Positions 44,006 to 52,774 of a stretch of 64,000 nt of DNA are shown in pieces (positions within the stretch are counted from its first letter, which is position 1; every line of letters begins with the position of its first letter). This stretch comes from Aquimarina macrocephali JAMB N27. GTDB taxonomy: Bacteria > Bacteroidota > Bacteroidia > Flavobacteriales > Flavobacteriaceae. The translations under genes were made by a program, and so were the position numbers. The stretch lies in contig NZ_JACA01000051.1 in the NCBI RefSeq assembly GCF_000520995.1, positions 1 through 64,000 on the forward strand, written 5' to 3'. The notes below the pieces were generated by a model. It searched no databases. It was not told the DNA's origin and saw only the letters and a list, made by a program, of their open reading frames with translations.

Positions 44006-45164
44006 AAAAAAGCGCACAGTTCTATTATTACTACTAGTATTTTGTTTAATCATTCAAGCCAAAGCCCAGTCTTCGGCCTTGACCATAGCCGATAGTTTAT
44101 ATAGTTATGGGGATTACTCTAATGCGATTAAAAAGTACCAGGAAATAGTACCTAAAGATCAATATATAGTATTACAAATCGCAAAATCACATAGAGCCAA
44201 AGGAACTTATACAGATGCACTATCGTACTACAAACAAGTATTAAAAACCACGAACCTTACCACTTCTGTAAAATTAGAATACGCCAAATTATTGATGATC
44301 ACTGGTAAACTAAAAAAAGCAGATAGCATGTATACAGACCTTGTTTTGAAGCATCCAAAAAATCCTGATTTTCAGTATCGATTAGGGGTAATTAAAAAAA
44401 AGCAGAAAGACACACTGGCGATCTCTTATTTTAAAGAAGCTTTTCGGCTAGATAGTACACATCAAAAAAGTTGTTTTGAAATCTCTAAGAGTTACCTAAA
44501 AAAAAGGAATTACGATATGGTCTTGAAAACAGCAAATATAGGCCTGAGTTCATATTCTGAAAATGTTGAACTCATAGGTGTTTTGGGGCAGAATTTTTTA
44601 TTTCGCAAAGATTATGATACCGCACTCCCGTATTTTCAAAAACTGCTTAAACTAAATCAGGAAAATGAATTTATACATTCTAAACTAGGATTGTGCTACA
44701 GCAAAACTTATGAATACAAAAAGGCGATTCCTCATTTTAATGAAGTACTAAAATATGACAGCAAATCCCCGAATACCTATTCATTACTGGGACATGCTTA
44801 TGAACAGCTCAAAAAATATGACAATGCATTAGAATATTACCAGAAAGCACTTGCACTAAAAGACACCCCCATAGAAGAAGATCTTCTTTCTATTGCATTG
44901 ATATATCGGTTTCAGGAAAAATGGAAAAAAGCGATACAGTATGCCAAACTAGCAATTAAAGAAAATCCGGATAATACTAGAGCTCACTATCAATTAGCAA
45001 TGTTTGCAGATGCTCACTATCAAGACCCGGAAATTAAGCTAAAGTATTACAACAATTATCTGAAAAAGTTTGATACAGTTAAAAAAGATTATTTTAATAT
45101 GATTGTCAAAAAAAGAATAGCTCAGCTGGAAGAAGAAATTCAAAATAAAACCAAAAACAAGTAA
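43995..45164 (+). CDS. Secreted tetratricopeptide repeat protein
   Basis: A 389-residue protein with an N-terminal signal sequence (about 1-24) and at least eight TPR units (YSYGDYSNAIKKYQEI through KKYDNALEYYQKALALKD and EKWKKAIQYAKLAIKENPDN). TPR proteins scaffold complexes; in the periplasm they often help envelope assembly. It overlaps the M56 gene by 11 bases, so it belongs to the BlaI-M56 operon. Confidence 0.85.
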   Translation: MANKKKRTVLLLLLVFCLIIQAKAQSSALTIADSLYSYGDYSNAIKKYQEIVPKDQYIVLQIAKSHRAKGTYTDALSYYKQVLKTTNLTTSVKLEYAKLLMITGKLKKADSMYTDLVLKHPKNPDFQYRLGVIKKKQKDTLAISYFKEAFRLDSTHQKSCFEISKSYLKKRNYDMVLKTANIGLSSYSENVELIGVLGQNFLFRKDYDTALPYFQKLLKLNQENEFIHSKLGLCYSKTYEYKKAIPHFNEVLKYDSKSPNTYSLLGHAYEQLKKYDNALEYYQKALALKDTPIEEDLLSIALIYRFQEKWKKAIQYAKLAIKENPDNTRAHYQLAMFADAHYQDPEIKLKYYNNYLKKFDTVKKDYFNMIVKKRIAQLEEEIQNKTKNK

Positions 45165-45221
45165 TACTTCTCTCTCTTAAAAATTTTATGTAGTTTGGCT
45201 ATCCGAAATAGTCTACGCATA

Positions 45222-45701
45222 ATGAGTGTAAGGAATTGGTATATAGGTCTATTGGTTTTTATGTTGTTTTCATGTAAAGACTTTGTGCTTAAAAAAGAGC
45301 ATAAAGACGATATCATAAAAGAAGGACTAGAGAAACTAAACTGGAACGAAGTAGAACAACCTCCACTATTCGCAGTTTGTAAGCAAAAATCTGAAGAAGA
45401 ACTAGAACAATGTTTTCAGAATACAATTACACAGCATATACATAACTACCTTATAAAACATACTGTTACAGTAAAAGAAGCTATTAACGATACTATATGG
45501 GTTCCTTTACTTATCACTAATGAGGGAAAAATTATACTCGAAGATTTTAGATTGCCACCTGATATAAAAGCACAAATCCCAGATCTAAAAGACAGTTTAG
45601 AGAAAAGTATTAGTTCTCTGCCAGAGGTTAAACCTGCCCATACGCGCAGTACACCTGTTACTACACTCTATAGGCTTCCTTTAGTAATACATATAGATTA
45701 A
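45222..45701 (+). CDS. Lipoprotein with TonB C-terminal-like domain
   Basis: A 159-residue lipoprotein; the ATG at 45222 is chosen over an in-frame TTG at 45195 because it starts a regular signal with lipobox LFSC (Cys18). The mature part is a distant third copy of the TonB-like domain seen at 41352 and in the M56 protein: cysteine-containing N-terminus, VKEAINDTIWVPLLITNEGKI, and YRLPLVIHID near the end (compare YSLPIIIQI). Last gene of the BlaI-M56 cluster, 57 bases after the TPR gene. Confidence 0.7.
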   Translation: MSVRNWYIGLLVFMLFSCKDFVLKKEHKDDIIKEGLEKLNWNEVEQPPLFAVCKQKSEEELEQCFQNTITQHIHNYLIKHTVTVKEAINDTIWVPLLITNEGKIILEDFRLPPDIKAQIPDLKDSLEKSISSLPEVKPAHTRSTPVTTLYRLPLVIHID

Positions 45702-45724
45702 AACTGTACTTATTCTTAATTGCG

Positions 45725-45732
45725 TAGTTTTG
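45725..45732 (+). promoter_or_regulatory. -7 box TAGTTTTG of ruvC
   Basis: TAGTTTTG matches TAnnTTTG and ends 23 bases before the TTG start of ruvC. No -33 is seen. Confidence 0.45.
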
Positions 45733-45755
45733 TAATATAAAACATATCCTTTCTT

Positions 45756-46313
45756 TTGAGTAACGAAAAAATTATACTAGGTATTGATCCCGGAACCACA
45801 ATTATGGGGTTTGGACTTATTAAAGTTCAAAATAAAAAAATGTCTTTTCTACAATTAAATGAGCTTCAACTCAGTAAGTATGATGATCATTATTTAAAGC
45901 TAAAACTTATTTTTGAACGTACGGTAGAACTTATCGATACCTATCACCCAGATGAAATTGCGATAGAAGCTCCTTTTTTTGGTAAAAATGTACAATCAAT
46001 GCTTAAACTGGGGAGAGCCCAGGGAGTAGCCATGGCAGCAGGACTTAGTCGAGAAGTACCTATTACCGAGTATTCTCCCAAAAAAATCAAGATGGCAATT
46101 ACAGGTAACGGTAATGCAAGTAAGGAACAGGTGGCCAAAATGTTACAAAACCTCTTACAGCTCAAAACACTTCCTAAAAATCTGGATTCTACCGATGGTC
46201 TTGCTGCAGCGGTATGCCATTTTTATAATATGGGTCGAGCTGATATCGTGGGTAAAAGCTATACAGGTTGGGCCGCTTTTGTAAAACAGAACGAAAAACG
46301 GGTGAAAAAATAA
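45756..46313 (+). CDS. ruvC: Crossover junction endodeoxyribonuclease RuvC, TTG start
   Basis: A 185-residue RuvC of normal length. The four acidic catalytic residues are recognisable: Asp11 (GIDPGTTIMG), Glu71 (IAIEAPFFGKN), and Asp144/Asp147 (LDSTDGLAAA). It resolves Holliday junctions in homologous recombination. The only start preserving the catalytic N-terminus is TTG at 45756; no upstream ATG or GTG is in frame nearby. hemW follows after 61 bases, a neighbourhood seen in other flavobacteria. Confidence 0.93.
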   Translation: MSNEKIILGIDPGTTIMGFGLIKVQNKKMSFLQLNELQLSKYDDHYLKLKLIFERTVELIDTYHPDEIAIEAPFFGKNVQSMLKLGRAQGVAMAAGLSREVPITEYSPKKIKMAITGNGNASKEQVAKMLQNLLQLKTLPKNLDSTDGLAAAVCHFYNMGRADIVGKSYTGWAAFVKQNEKRVKK

Positions 46314-46374
46314 CTACAAATTATGGTTTTTGATGATTTCAAATCTATAAATCCTAATTCTAAAATCTAACAGT

Positions 46375-47511
46375 ATCAGCGGTATTTATATTCATATCCC
46401 ATTTTGTAAGCAAGCTTGCCACTATTGTGATTTTCATTTTTCGACTTCGATGAAGAAAAAAGATGAAATGATTACTGCGCTATGCAATGAAATTAAATTG
46501 CGAAAACCAGAAGTCGATATCAATGAAACCATCAAGACCATATACTTTGGTGGTGGCACACCAACTGTGCTATCTATAGATGAGTTGCAACGTATTATAG
46601 ATGTCATTTATGAAAACTATCAGGTTGCTGAAGAAGCAGAAATAACAATCGAAGCCAATCCAGATGATCTTACCGAAGAGAAAATAGAATTGTTGGCCAA
46701 AAGTAACGTAAATCGTTTGAGTATAGGTATTCAATCATTCTTTGAAGAAGATCTCAAAATGATGAATCGTGCTCATAATGCCAAAGAAGCTAAAAAATGC
46801 CTCTCTCTGGCGACTCGCTACTTTGATAATATCTCGATAGACCTGATTTATGGCATTCCAAATATGTCAATAGATCGATGGAAACAAAATATCCAATTAG
46901 CATTGGATTTTAAAGTACCGCATATTTCCTGCTATGCCTTAACAGTAGAACCTAACACTGCATTACCAAAATTGATCGAAAAAGGAGAAATCCCTTCGGT
47001 TGATGATAATGTGGCGCAAAAACATTTTGAAATCCTCGTAGAGTCCTTAGAAAAGGAAGGTTTTAAACATTATGAATTATCTAATTTTGGTAAGCCCGGA
47101 TACTTCAGTAAAAATAATACCGCATACTGGCAAGGGAAACGCTATCTCGGTATTGGACCTTCTGCACATTCCTATAACGGAAAACAACGAAGTTGGAACA
47201 TTAATAACAATGTAAAATATATCAAAGCGTTACAGCAAAATCAACTCCCCAGAGAGATTGAAAACTTAACTATTACCGATGCCTACAATGAATATATCAT
47301 GACAGGATTACGTACCATTTTGGGGGTATCCTTGCAAAAAATAGAAAAGGATTTTGGAGAAAAACACAAAGAATATCTCCTTAAACAAGCAAAAAAACAT
47401 ATCGATACTCATCTTTTATGTTTAGATGGTGATACATTATTTATAACCAAAAAAGGAAAGTTTTTAAGTGATGGTATTGCAAGTGATCTTTTCTTACTAA
47501 ATTTAGAGTGA
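46375..47511 (+). CDS. hemW: HemW-like radical SAM protein (putative haem chaperone), apparent ATC start
   Basis: A 378-residue radical SAM protein. The obvious ATG at 46450 lacks the essential iron-sulfur motif. Reading the same frame upstream restores GIYIHIPFCKQACHYCDFHF with CxxxCxxC (Cys11, Cys15, Cys18). No ATG, GTG or TTG exists between the upstream in-frame stop (46348-46350) and this motif. The expected start position, where homologues have Met before SGIYIHIPFC, is ATC at 46375. The remainder (GGGTPT, SIGIQSF, IDLIYGIP, HISCYALT) is standard HemW, a haem chaperone related to HemN. Confidence 0.85.
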   Translation: MSGIYIHIPFCKQACHYCDFHFSTSMKKKDEMITALCNEIKLRKPEVDINETIKTIYFGGGTPTVLSIDELQRIIDVIYENYQVAEEAEITIEANPDDLTEEKIELLAKSNVNRLSIGIQSFFEEDLKMMNRAHNAKEAKKCLSLATRYFDNISIDLIYGIPNMSIDRWKQNIQLALDFKVPHISCYALTVEPNTALPKLIEKGEIPSVDDNVAQKHFEILVESLEKEGFKHYELSNFGKPGYFSKNNTAYWQGKRYLGIGPSAHSYNGKQRSWNINNNVKYIKALQQNQLPREIENLTITDAYNEYIMTGLRTILGVSLQKIEKDFGEKHKEYLLKQAKKHIDTHLLCLDGDTLFITKKGKFLSDGIASDLFLLNLE

Positions 47512-47541
47512 TTTTCTCCCTAAAAATAGTTGGAAGAACAT

Positions 47542-48288
47542 ATGATTACAACAATAGAACACAATAATCAGTCTTACAAAATTGATCTTTCAAAACCGTT
47601 AGATATATCCATTCCTTTAAGAGCATCTCAAGAAAATGTAAATGCATGGTATATTGATCGCCCCAGAATTGAGCCTGTAACAGATGGAGAATGGATCGGA
47701 AAAGTATCCGAAGGTGCTTCAACAAACTTTAATAATATTTATTTTAATCCTCATGGCCATGGTACCCATACCGAATGCGTTGGTCATATCACTCCCGAAT
47801 TCTATAGCATCAATGATGCATTAAAACAGTACTTTTTTATAGCTGAAGTCATTTCTATTCTGCCAGAAAAGCAAGGAGAAAATCAGATAATTACCAAAGA
47901 TCAGATTGAAGCTGCAATAACTTCTATACAACCAGAAGCATTAATTATAAGAACGCTTCCTAATACAAAAGATAAATGTAATAAACACTACTCTAATACC
48001 AACTGGCCTTTTCTTACGGAGGAAGCTGCTAGGTATTTAAAAAAGTTGAACATAGAACATCTTCTCATTGATCTGCCATCTGTCGATAAAGAAAAAGATG
48101 ACGGAAAATTATTGGCTCACAAGGCCTTCTGGGGCTATCCCAAAGCAACTCGACATTATGCTACAATCACAGAAATGATTTATGTAGACACCAAAATCTC
48201 AGACGGGCAATATCTTCTTAATCTTCAGATAGCACCCTTTGTAAACGATGCCTCACCAAGTAAACCTGTTTTGTATAAAATGTTGTAA
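47542..48288 (+). CDS. Cyclase family protein (kynurenine formamidase-like)
   Basis: A 248-residue metal-dependent amidase-type protein. The family motif HxGTHxDxPxH appears as HGHGTHTECVGH (about residues 75-86), with the Asp of the usual D-x-P replaced by a Glu-Cys context. LIDLPSVD near the C-terminal third is also typical. The ATG at 47542 gives a natural N-terminus; an in-frame TTG lies 12 bases upstream. The enzyme's substrate is probably not N-formylkynurenine given the altered motif; it is best left as cyclase family. It overlaps nothing and is two bases before the DUF4260 gene. Confidence 0.75.
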   Translation: MITTIEHNNQSYKIDLSKPLDISIPLRASQENVNAWYIDRPRIEPVTDGEWIGKVSEGASTNFNNIYFNPHGHGTHTECVGHITPEFYSINDALKQYFFIAEVISILPEKQGENQIITKDQIEAAITSIQPEALIIRTLPNTKDKCNKHYSNTNWPFLTEEAARYLKKLNIEHLLIDLPSVDKEKDDGKLLAHKAFWGYPKATRHYATITEMIYVDTKISDGQYLLNLQIAPFVNDASPSKPVLYKML

Positions 48289-48290
48289 AA

Positions 48291-48647
48291 ATGAAAACAA
48301 CCCTAAAGCTCGAAGAAATTGCAATGCTTGGATTAGGAATCTATTTATTTAGTTTACTATCCTATGCCTGGTGGTTATTTTTGGCTTTATTCCTCCTACC
48401 CGATATCGGAATGTTAGGATACATTATAAATAATAGAGTTGGAGCATTAAGTTATAATATATTTCATCATAAAGGGATTGCAGTTTTGATTTATATTATG
48501 GGAGTATACATCTCTAACGAGCTATTACAGCTTTCTGGAGTTATTCTTTTTGCGCATGCTGCATTCGACAGAATTCTGGGATACGGCTTGAAATATGAAA
48601 AAGGGTTTAAATTCACGCATCTAGGCGAAATAGGCAAAAACGAATAG
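48291..48647 (+). CDS. DUF4260 family membrane protein
   Basis: A 118-residue protein with four hydrophobic segments and the family pattern LPDIGMLGYIIN...GALSYNIFHHK and HAAFDRILGYGLKY. Small DUF4260 proteins are of unknown function. It follows the cyclase stop by two bases and is probably co-transcribed. Confidence 0.85.
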   Translation: MKTTLKLEEIAMLGLGIYLFSLLSYAWWLFLALFLLPDIGMLGYIINNRVGALSYNIFHHKGIAVLIYIMGVYISNELLQLSGVILFAHAAFDRILGYGLKYEKGFKFTHLGEIGKNE

Positions 48648-48752
48648 AACAAAGTTATTTCTAGTATAACTTTTAACTAAAATATAACAACATCCAAAGG
48701 CAACTTTTTTAGTTACATTTCATCTAGGTAATAGATCAAAAGTTCAAAAATA

Positions 48753-49127
48753 ATGAAAACAAGACCATTCTCTTACGTATTGAAAATTTTTAGTATTCTT
48801 TTTTTATTTGCTGCTTTTTCATTCTCCTGTTCTGGTGATAATTCCAAAGAACCAGATCCCAATACTAGTTTGGCAAAACTTAAAATAACGCCTAAACAAT
48901 GCAAAGAACCCTGGTTACATTCAGAAGGCAACACATTAGAAAACAAAGTTCAAAACTACCTTAAAACCCTAAATATCAAACTTAAAGGTTTCGAAAATAT
49001 CACTCCCAAAGATGTGGTAATGTGCGAAGCTTGTGAGATATGTTCTGGCCCTACAATTACCATAAAAGTAGATAAAACTCATGTCGATCGTTTGATTAAA
49101 GAAGGATTTTCTCTAGTACCTAATTAA
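48753..49127 (+). CDS. Small lipoprotein
   Basis: A 124-residue lipoprotein with lipobox FSFSC (Cys26). The mature part has four further cysteines (CKEPW, CEACEIC) that could bind metal or form disulfides; KDVVMCEACEICSGP is a notable cluster. No known domain. Single gene. Confidence 0.7.
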   Translation: MKTRPFSYVLKIFSILFLFAAFSFSCSGDNSKEPDPNTSLAKLKITPKQCKEPWLHSEGNTLENKVQNYLKTLNIKLKGFENITPKDVVMCEACEICSGPTITIKVDKTHVDRLIKEGFSLVPN

Positions 49128-49175
49128 TATAAATACCTCTATTTTCTTAAACGATATTCTTCATATCTTTACGCC

Positions 49176-49793
49176 ATGGAGTTATTGTTTATCGGACTTT
49201 TAGGAGGAGCTATTGTAGCATATTTTATTTTTGCACGATTTAGTGCTGCTAAAAACAAATCATCTGTACGAACACAATCTGTTGTACTTAAAGAAAAAAT
49301 TAAAAGCGTTTGTAAATTAGTTACTGTTGAAGGTGATTTTGCTGAAATCTACCATTATGAAAGCGTAAAAGAAAAATTCTTTAAATTACTATCGGGAACC
49401 AAAAAAGCATTGATTATTATCGAAGCTAAAGCATATGTAGGATTTGATTTATCCCTGATAGCATTAGAGAGTGACACCAAAAATAAACGAATTATCCTTA
49501 CTCATTTTCCGCAACCAAAACTCTTAACTATAGAAACCGATTTTAAGTACTATGACAAAAAAGAAGGCTGGCTTAACCCTTTTACCTCTGGTGACCTTAC
49601 AGATCTTAACAAAGAAGCTAAGCAATTTATAAAAGATAAAATCCCTCAGAGTGGATTAATGGAATCTGCAAAAAAGGAAGCCCTGACAGCTATTTCACTT
49701 ATGGAAACTCTTGCAGAATCTATTGGATGGACATTAGATTATTCTGCTTTAAAAATCGACGACAATAATCAAGATGCAAAACAGTTAGAATAA
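49176..49793 (+). CDS. DUF4230 domain protein
   Basis: A 205-residue protein with one N-terminal membrane helix and the rest soluble. The segment SVCKLVTVEGDFAEIYHYES...KKALIIIEAKAYVGFDL matches the DUF4230 family, whose members are single-pass, mostly extracytoplasmic and uncharacterised. It is seven bases upstream of the GNAT gene. Confidence 0.85.
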   Translation: MELLFIGLLGGAIVAYFIFARFSAAKNKSSVRTQSVVLKEKIKSVCKLVTVEGDFAEIYHYESVKEKFFKLLSGTKKALIIIEAKAYVGFDLSLIALESDTKNKRIILTHFPQPKLLTIETDFKYYDKKEGWLNPFTSGDLTDLNKEAKQFIKDKIPQSGLMESAKKEALTAISLMETLAESIGWTLDYSALKIDDNNQDAKQLE

Positions 49794-49799
49794 AGAACA

Positions 49800-50204
49800 A
49801 TGAGTATAGTTATTTCTACCGATAAAGAAAAATTAGATATCAACTTTATCCATGAGTTTTTAACTCGCTCTTACTGGGCAACGGGCAGAACTAAAGAACA
49901 AGTAAAAACCACTATTGAACATTCGTTGTGTTTTGGACTGTATCTTGATGAAAGACAAATAGGTTTTACAAGAGTGTTAACAGATTATGTAGTATTTGCC
50001 TATTTAATGGATGTATTTATTATAGAACAACAACGGGGAAATGGATATTCGAAGCAGTTAATGCAAGCAATAATGGATCATCCAGAACTACAAGCTATTC
50101 GAAGATGGATGCTACTCACAAAAGATGCTCATAAACTATATCAACAATTTGGGTTTGATAGTATAGACAACCCTTCATGGGTGATGGGGAAATTAAATAT
50201 ATAA
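49800..50204 (+). CDS. GNAT family N-acetyltransferase
   Basis: A 134-residue acetyltransferase. The acetyl-CoA-binding motif QQRGNGYSKQLMQAI (Q/RxxGxG/A) at about 79-93 is clear, as are the preceding strand VVFAYLMDVFI and the C-terminal LYQQFGF. The substrate is unknown. It sits between DUF4230 and the MmcQ/YjbR gene in a likely three-gene unit. Confidence 0.88.
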   Translation: MSIVISTDKEKLDINFIHEFLTRSYWATGRTKEQVKTTIEHSLCFGLYLDERQIGFTRVLTDYVVFAYLMDVFIIEQQRGNGYSKQLMQAIMDHPELQAIRRWMLLTKDAHKLYQQFGFDSIDNPSWVMGKLNI

Positions 50205-50213
50205 ACTTTTAAA

Positions 50214-50570
50214 ATGAACATCGAAGCATTCAGAGAATATTGTTTATCAAAAAAAGGAGTTACAGAAGAATTCCCTTTTGATGAAAGCACCTTGGTTTTT
50301 AAAGTAATGGGTAAAATGTTTGCTCTAACAGGATTAGATCGAATGCCTTTTAGTGTAAACCTAAAATGTGATCCTGATCGTGCTATCGAACTTCGTGAAT
50401 ATCACCCAGAAATAACTCCTGGATATCATATGAGTAAAAAACATTGGAATACTGTTAACTTTTCTGGTGGTTTACCTACTAATATGATACTCGAATTGAT
50501 CAATCACTCTTATGACCTAGTAGTAAGCGGTCTGACCAAAAAAGTAAAACAAGAATTAGAAAATCTTTAA
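50214..50570 (+). CDS. MmcQ/YjbR family protein
   Basis: A 118-residue protein with the family landmarks EEFPFDESTLVFKVMGKMFALTG and GYHMSKKHWNTVNF. Members have a DNA-binding-like double-wing fold, though a true function is not established. It is nine bases after the GNAT gene. Confidence 0.88.
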   Translation: MNIEAFREYCLSKKGVTEEFPFDESTLVFKVMGKMFALTGLDRMPFSVNLKCDPDRAIELREYHPEITPGYHMSKKHWNTVNFSGGLPTNMILELINHSYDLVVSGLTKKVKQELENL

Positions 50571-50683
50571 TAGTAAAAAATAGTAGAATCATTAATTACC
50601 TTCTCAAGGGATAATAAGAGAGTTTTGTATCTCTAACCCTTTTAAAAGAGAGGTTTTCAATGTTCTTATCTGATAAGTACAAA

Positions 50684-52453
50684 ATGAACAACCCACAACA
50701 ATTTTATAAAGAGCAAATTTCTCTTCATACTGTATCACTAAAAAAAATAAAAAAACAACTCACCATTTCCAGTACCATACGTCTGTTTGTTTTTTTGGCG
50801 ATAGTAGCCGGCATATATTTTGGGTACCCTAATACTCAGATTATCATCGGTAGTATTGTTATAGGGATTGCTGCTTTTATCTTTTTAGTAAACCGGCATA
50901 CTGATCTCTCGTATTCTAAAAATAAACTGCAAAAACTAATTGACATCAATACACTCGAGCTTGACGTTTTTAAAGGAGACGTAACTAACCTTACTCCAGG
51001 AAAAGAGTATATCGATGCTACACACCCTTATAGTCATGATATCGACCTGTTTGGAGAGCAGTCTTTTTTTCAATATGCCAACCGTACAACTACCCTGGCT
51101 GGAAAAAATAAACTAGCAACCATACTTAGCGCCAATGCTATAGATCATATTGAGAAAAAACAAGAAGCTATAAAAAATGTCTCAAAACTCTCCGAATGGA
51201 GACAAGAATTTAGTGCCATTGCATCAATGGTTAATGTAAGTGTTTCAGTTTCTTTAATACAAAAGTGGTTGCAAAACTACAGTGCTTTTGTCCCCAAGAT
51301 TATGCGTATACTTCCTGCAATAGTCTCTAGTATTTCGTTGATATTATTAACATTACTATTTCTGGATATAATCACTTTTGCTATGTTTTTGGTTTGGTTT
51401 TTTATTGGCCTGGGAATAACCGGGACACAACTTAAGAAAATCAACAAGCTATATAGCAATGCCAATAAAGTAAAAGATACTTTTGAACAGTATTATAAGC
51501 TCGTAGATAAAATTGAAAATGCAAATTTTGAGGCTGCCTTATTACAAGAAAAGCAACAATTGGTAATTAGCGAACGAGAAAAAGCTTCGCAGACCCTAAA
51601 ACAGTTTGCCAGTATTCTTAATGCCTTTGATCAACGTAATAATATGATGTTCGGGGTTCTTGCCAATGGGTTAATATTATGGGATATTCTACAGAGTTAT
51701 CGTATTGAACAATGGATCGCCAAAAATCACGATAAAGTAGCACAATGGTTCGAGGTTATAGCCTTTTTTGATGCTTATAATTCCCTTGGGAACTTTACTT
51801 TTAATCACCCCGACTATATATATCCAAAGATAACATCAGACAATAGTATACTCAAAGCCAAAGAACTGGGTCACCCTATGCTTAATGCTCATAAAAGAAT
51901 AGATAATGACATTACCATAGACAAAGAGCAGTTTTTAATCATCACAGGAGCTAATATGGCAGGAAAAAGTACTTTTTTGCGCACCGTTGCCTTACAAATC
52001 GTGATGTCTAACATAGGGTTGCCTATTTGCGCAAAATCATGTGAATATCGCCCTATCAAATTGATTAGTAGCATGAGAACATCCGACTCATTAAGTGATG
52101 ATGCTTCTTATTTCTTTTCAGAATTAACACAGCTTAAAAAAATTGTAAATGCCCTCGAAAAAGATGAGTATTTTATCATTCTCGATGAAATCCTAAAAGG
52201 CACTAATAGCAAAGACAAAGCTGCAGGGTCCCGTAAATTTGTAGAAAAACTGGTTAAAGCAAAAGCAACAGGTATTATAGCAACACATGACTTAAGTCTT
52301 TGTGAAATTGCATCAGAATTACACCAAGTAGAAAATCGCTTTTTTGATGCTCAAATCGTAAATGATGAACTATACTTTGATTATAAATTTAAAGATGGGG
52401 TTTGTCAAAATATGAATGCTTCATTCTTGTTAAAAAAGATGGGAATTGTATAA
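50684..52453 (+). CDS. MutS-family ATPase with membrane segments (MutS-related protein)
   Basis: A 589-residue protein. The C-terminal third is a MutS-type ABC ATPase: Walker A GANMAGKST (Gly422 to Ser429), Walker B FIILDE (Asp501-Glu502) and the H-loop ATHDLS. The mismatch-recognition and connector domains of MutS are absent. Instead there are two hydrophobic hairpins at about residues 31-70 and 205-250. I use the ATG at 50684; another in frame at 50660 adds eight residues. A role in mismatch repair is unlikely; such membrane MutS-like proteins are uncharacterised. Confidence 0.85.
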   Translation: MNNPQQFYKEQISLHTVSLKKIKKQLTISSTIRLFVFLAIVAGIYFGYPNTQIIIGSIVIGIAAFIFLVNRHTDLSYSKNKLQKLIDINTLELDVFKGDVTNLTPGKEYIDATHPYSHDIDLFGEQSFFQYANRTTTLAGKNKLATILSANAIDHIEKKQEAIKNVSKLSEWRQEFSAIASMVNVSVSVSLIQKWLQNYSAFVPKIMRILPAIVSSISLILLTLLFLDIITFAMFLVWFFIGLGITGTQLKKINKLYSNANKVKDTFEQYYKLVDKIENANFEAALLQEKQQLVISEREKASQTLKQFASILNAFDQRNNMMFGVLANGLILWDILQSYRIEQWIAKNHDKVAQWFEVIAFFDAYNSLGNFTFNHPDYIYPKITSDNSILKAKELGHPMLNAHKRIDNDITIDKEQFLIITGANMAGKSTFLRTVALQIVMSNIGLPICAKSCEYRPIKLISSMRTSDSLSDDASYFFSELTQLKKIVNALEKDEYFIILDEILKGTNSKDKAAGSRKFVEKLVKAKATGIIATHDLSLCEIASELHQVENRFFDAQIVNDELYFDYKFKDGVCQNMNASFLLKKMGIV

Positions 52454-52733
52454 TTAAGGTTAACACCTTAGACTAATAGAATTTAACAACACAAAGACTT
52501 TATGTAACGCGCTGAATTACAAAAGTATTCTTCTAACCTCCCTAATAGAGAGGATTCTTAAATTTATAAGAAAGCCACAATATCTTCAATCAAAAAAAAG
52601 GTGCATATCAAGTCTATTTAAGTCTTTTGACAGTATCACAAGAAAAACAAATATCCCGGATTACTTTTACTAATAGAAATTAGAGAAATAACATAGTTCT
52701 ACCTACGTATTTCTTTAAAATATAAGCTTTACC

Positions 52734-52770
52734 AAAAAACATACTGATAAGAATGTTTTTTATATATTTG
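52734..52770 (+). promoter_or_regulatory. Operator and promoter of the TetR gene, probably leaderless
   Basis: AAAAAACAT (52734-52742) and ATGTTTTTT (52753-52761) are perfect 9-base arms around a 10-base centre. They abut TATATTTG (52763-52770), four bases before the ATG at 52775. Transcription would start at or next to the ATG. The rest of the 321-base gap from 52454 shows nothing recognisable. Confidence 0.65.
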
Positions 52771-52774
52771 TCAT

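Noticed and set aside
46450..46452. ATG at 46450 as the start of hemW
   Set aside because: It would remove the CxxxCxxC motif that is clearly encoded just upstream in the same frame.
48675..48715. AACTAAAA ... TTTTTAGTT as another BlaI operator
   Set aside because: The half-sites are over 20 bases apart, unlike the N4 spacing of the sites at 41864-41928.
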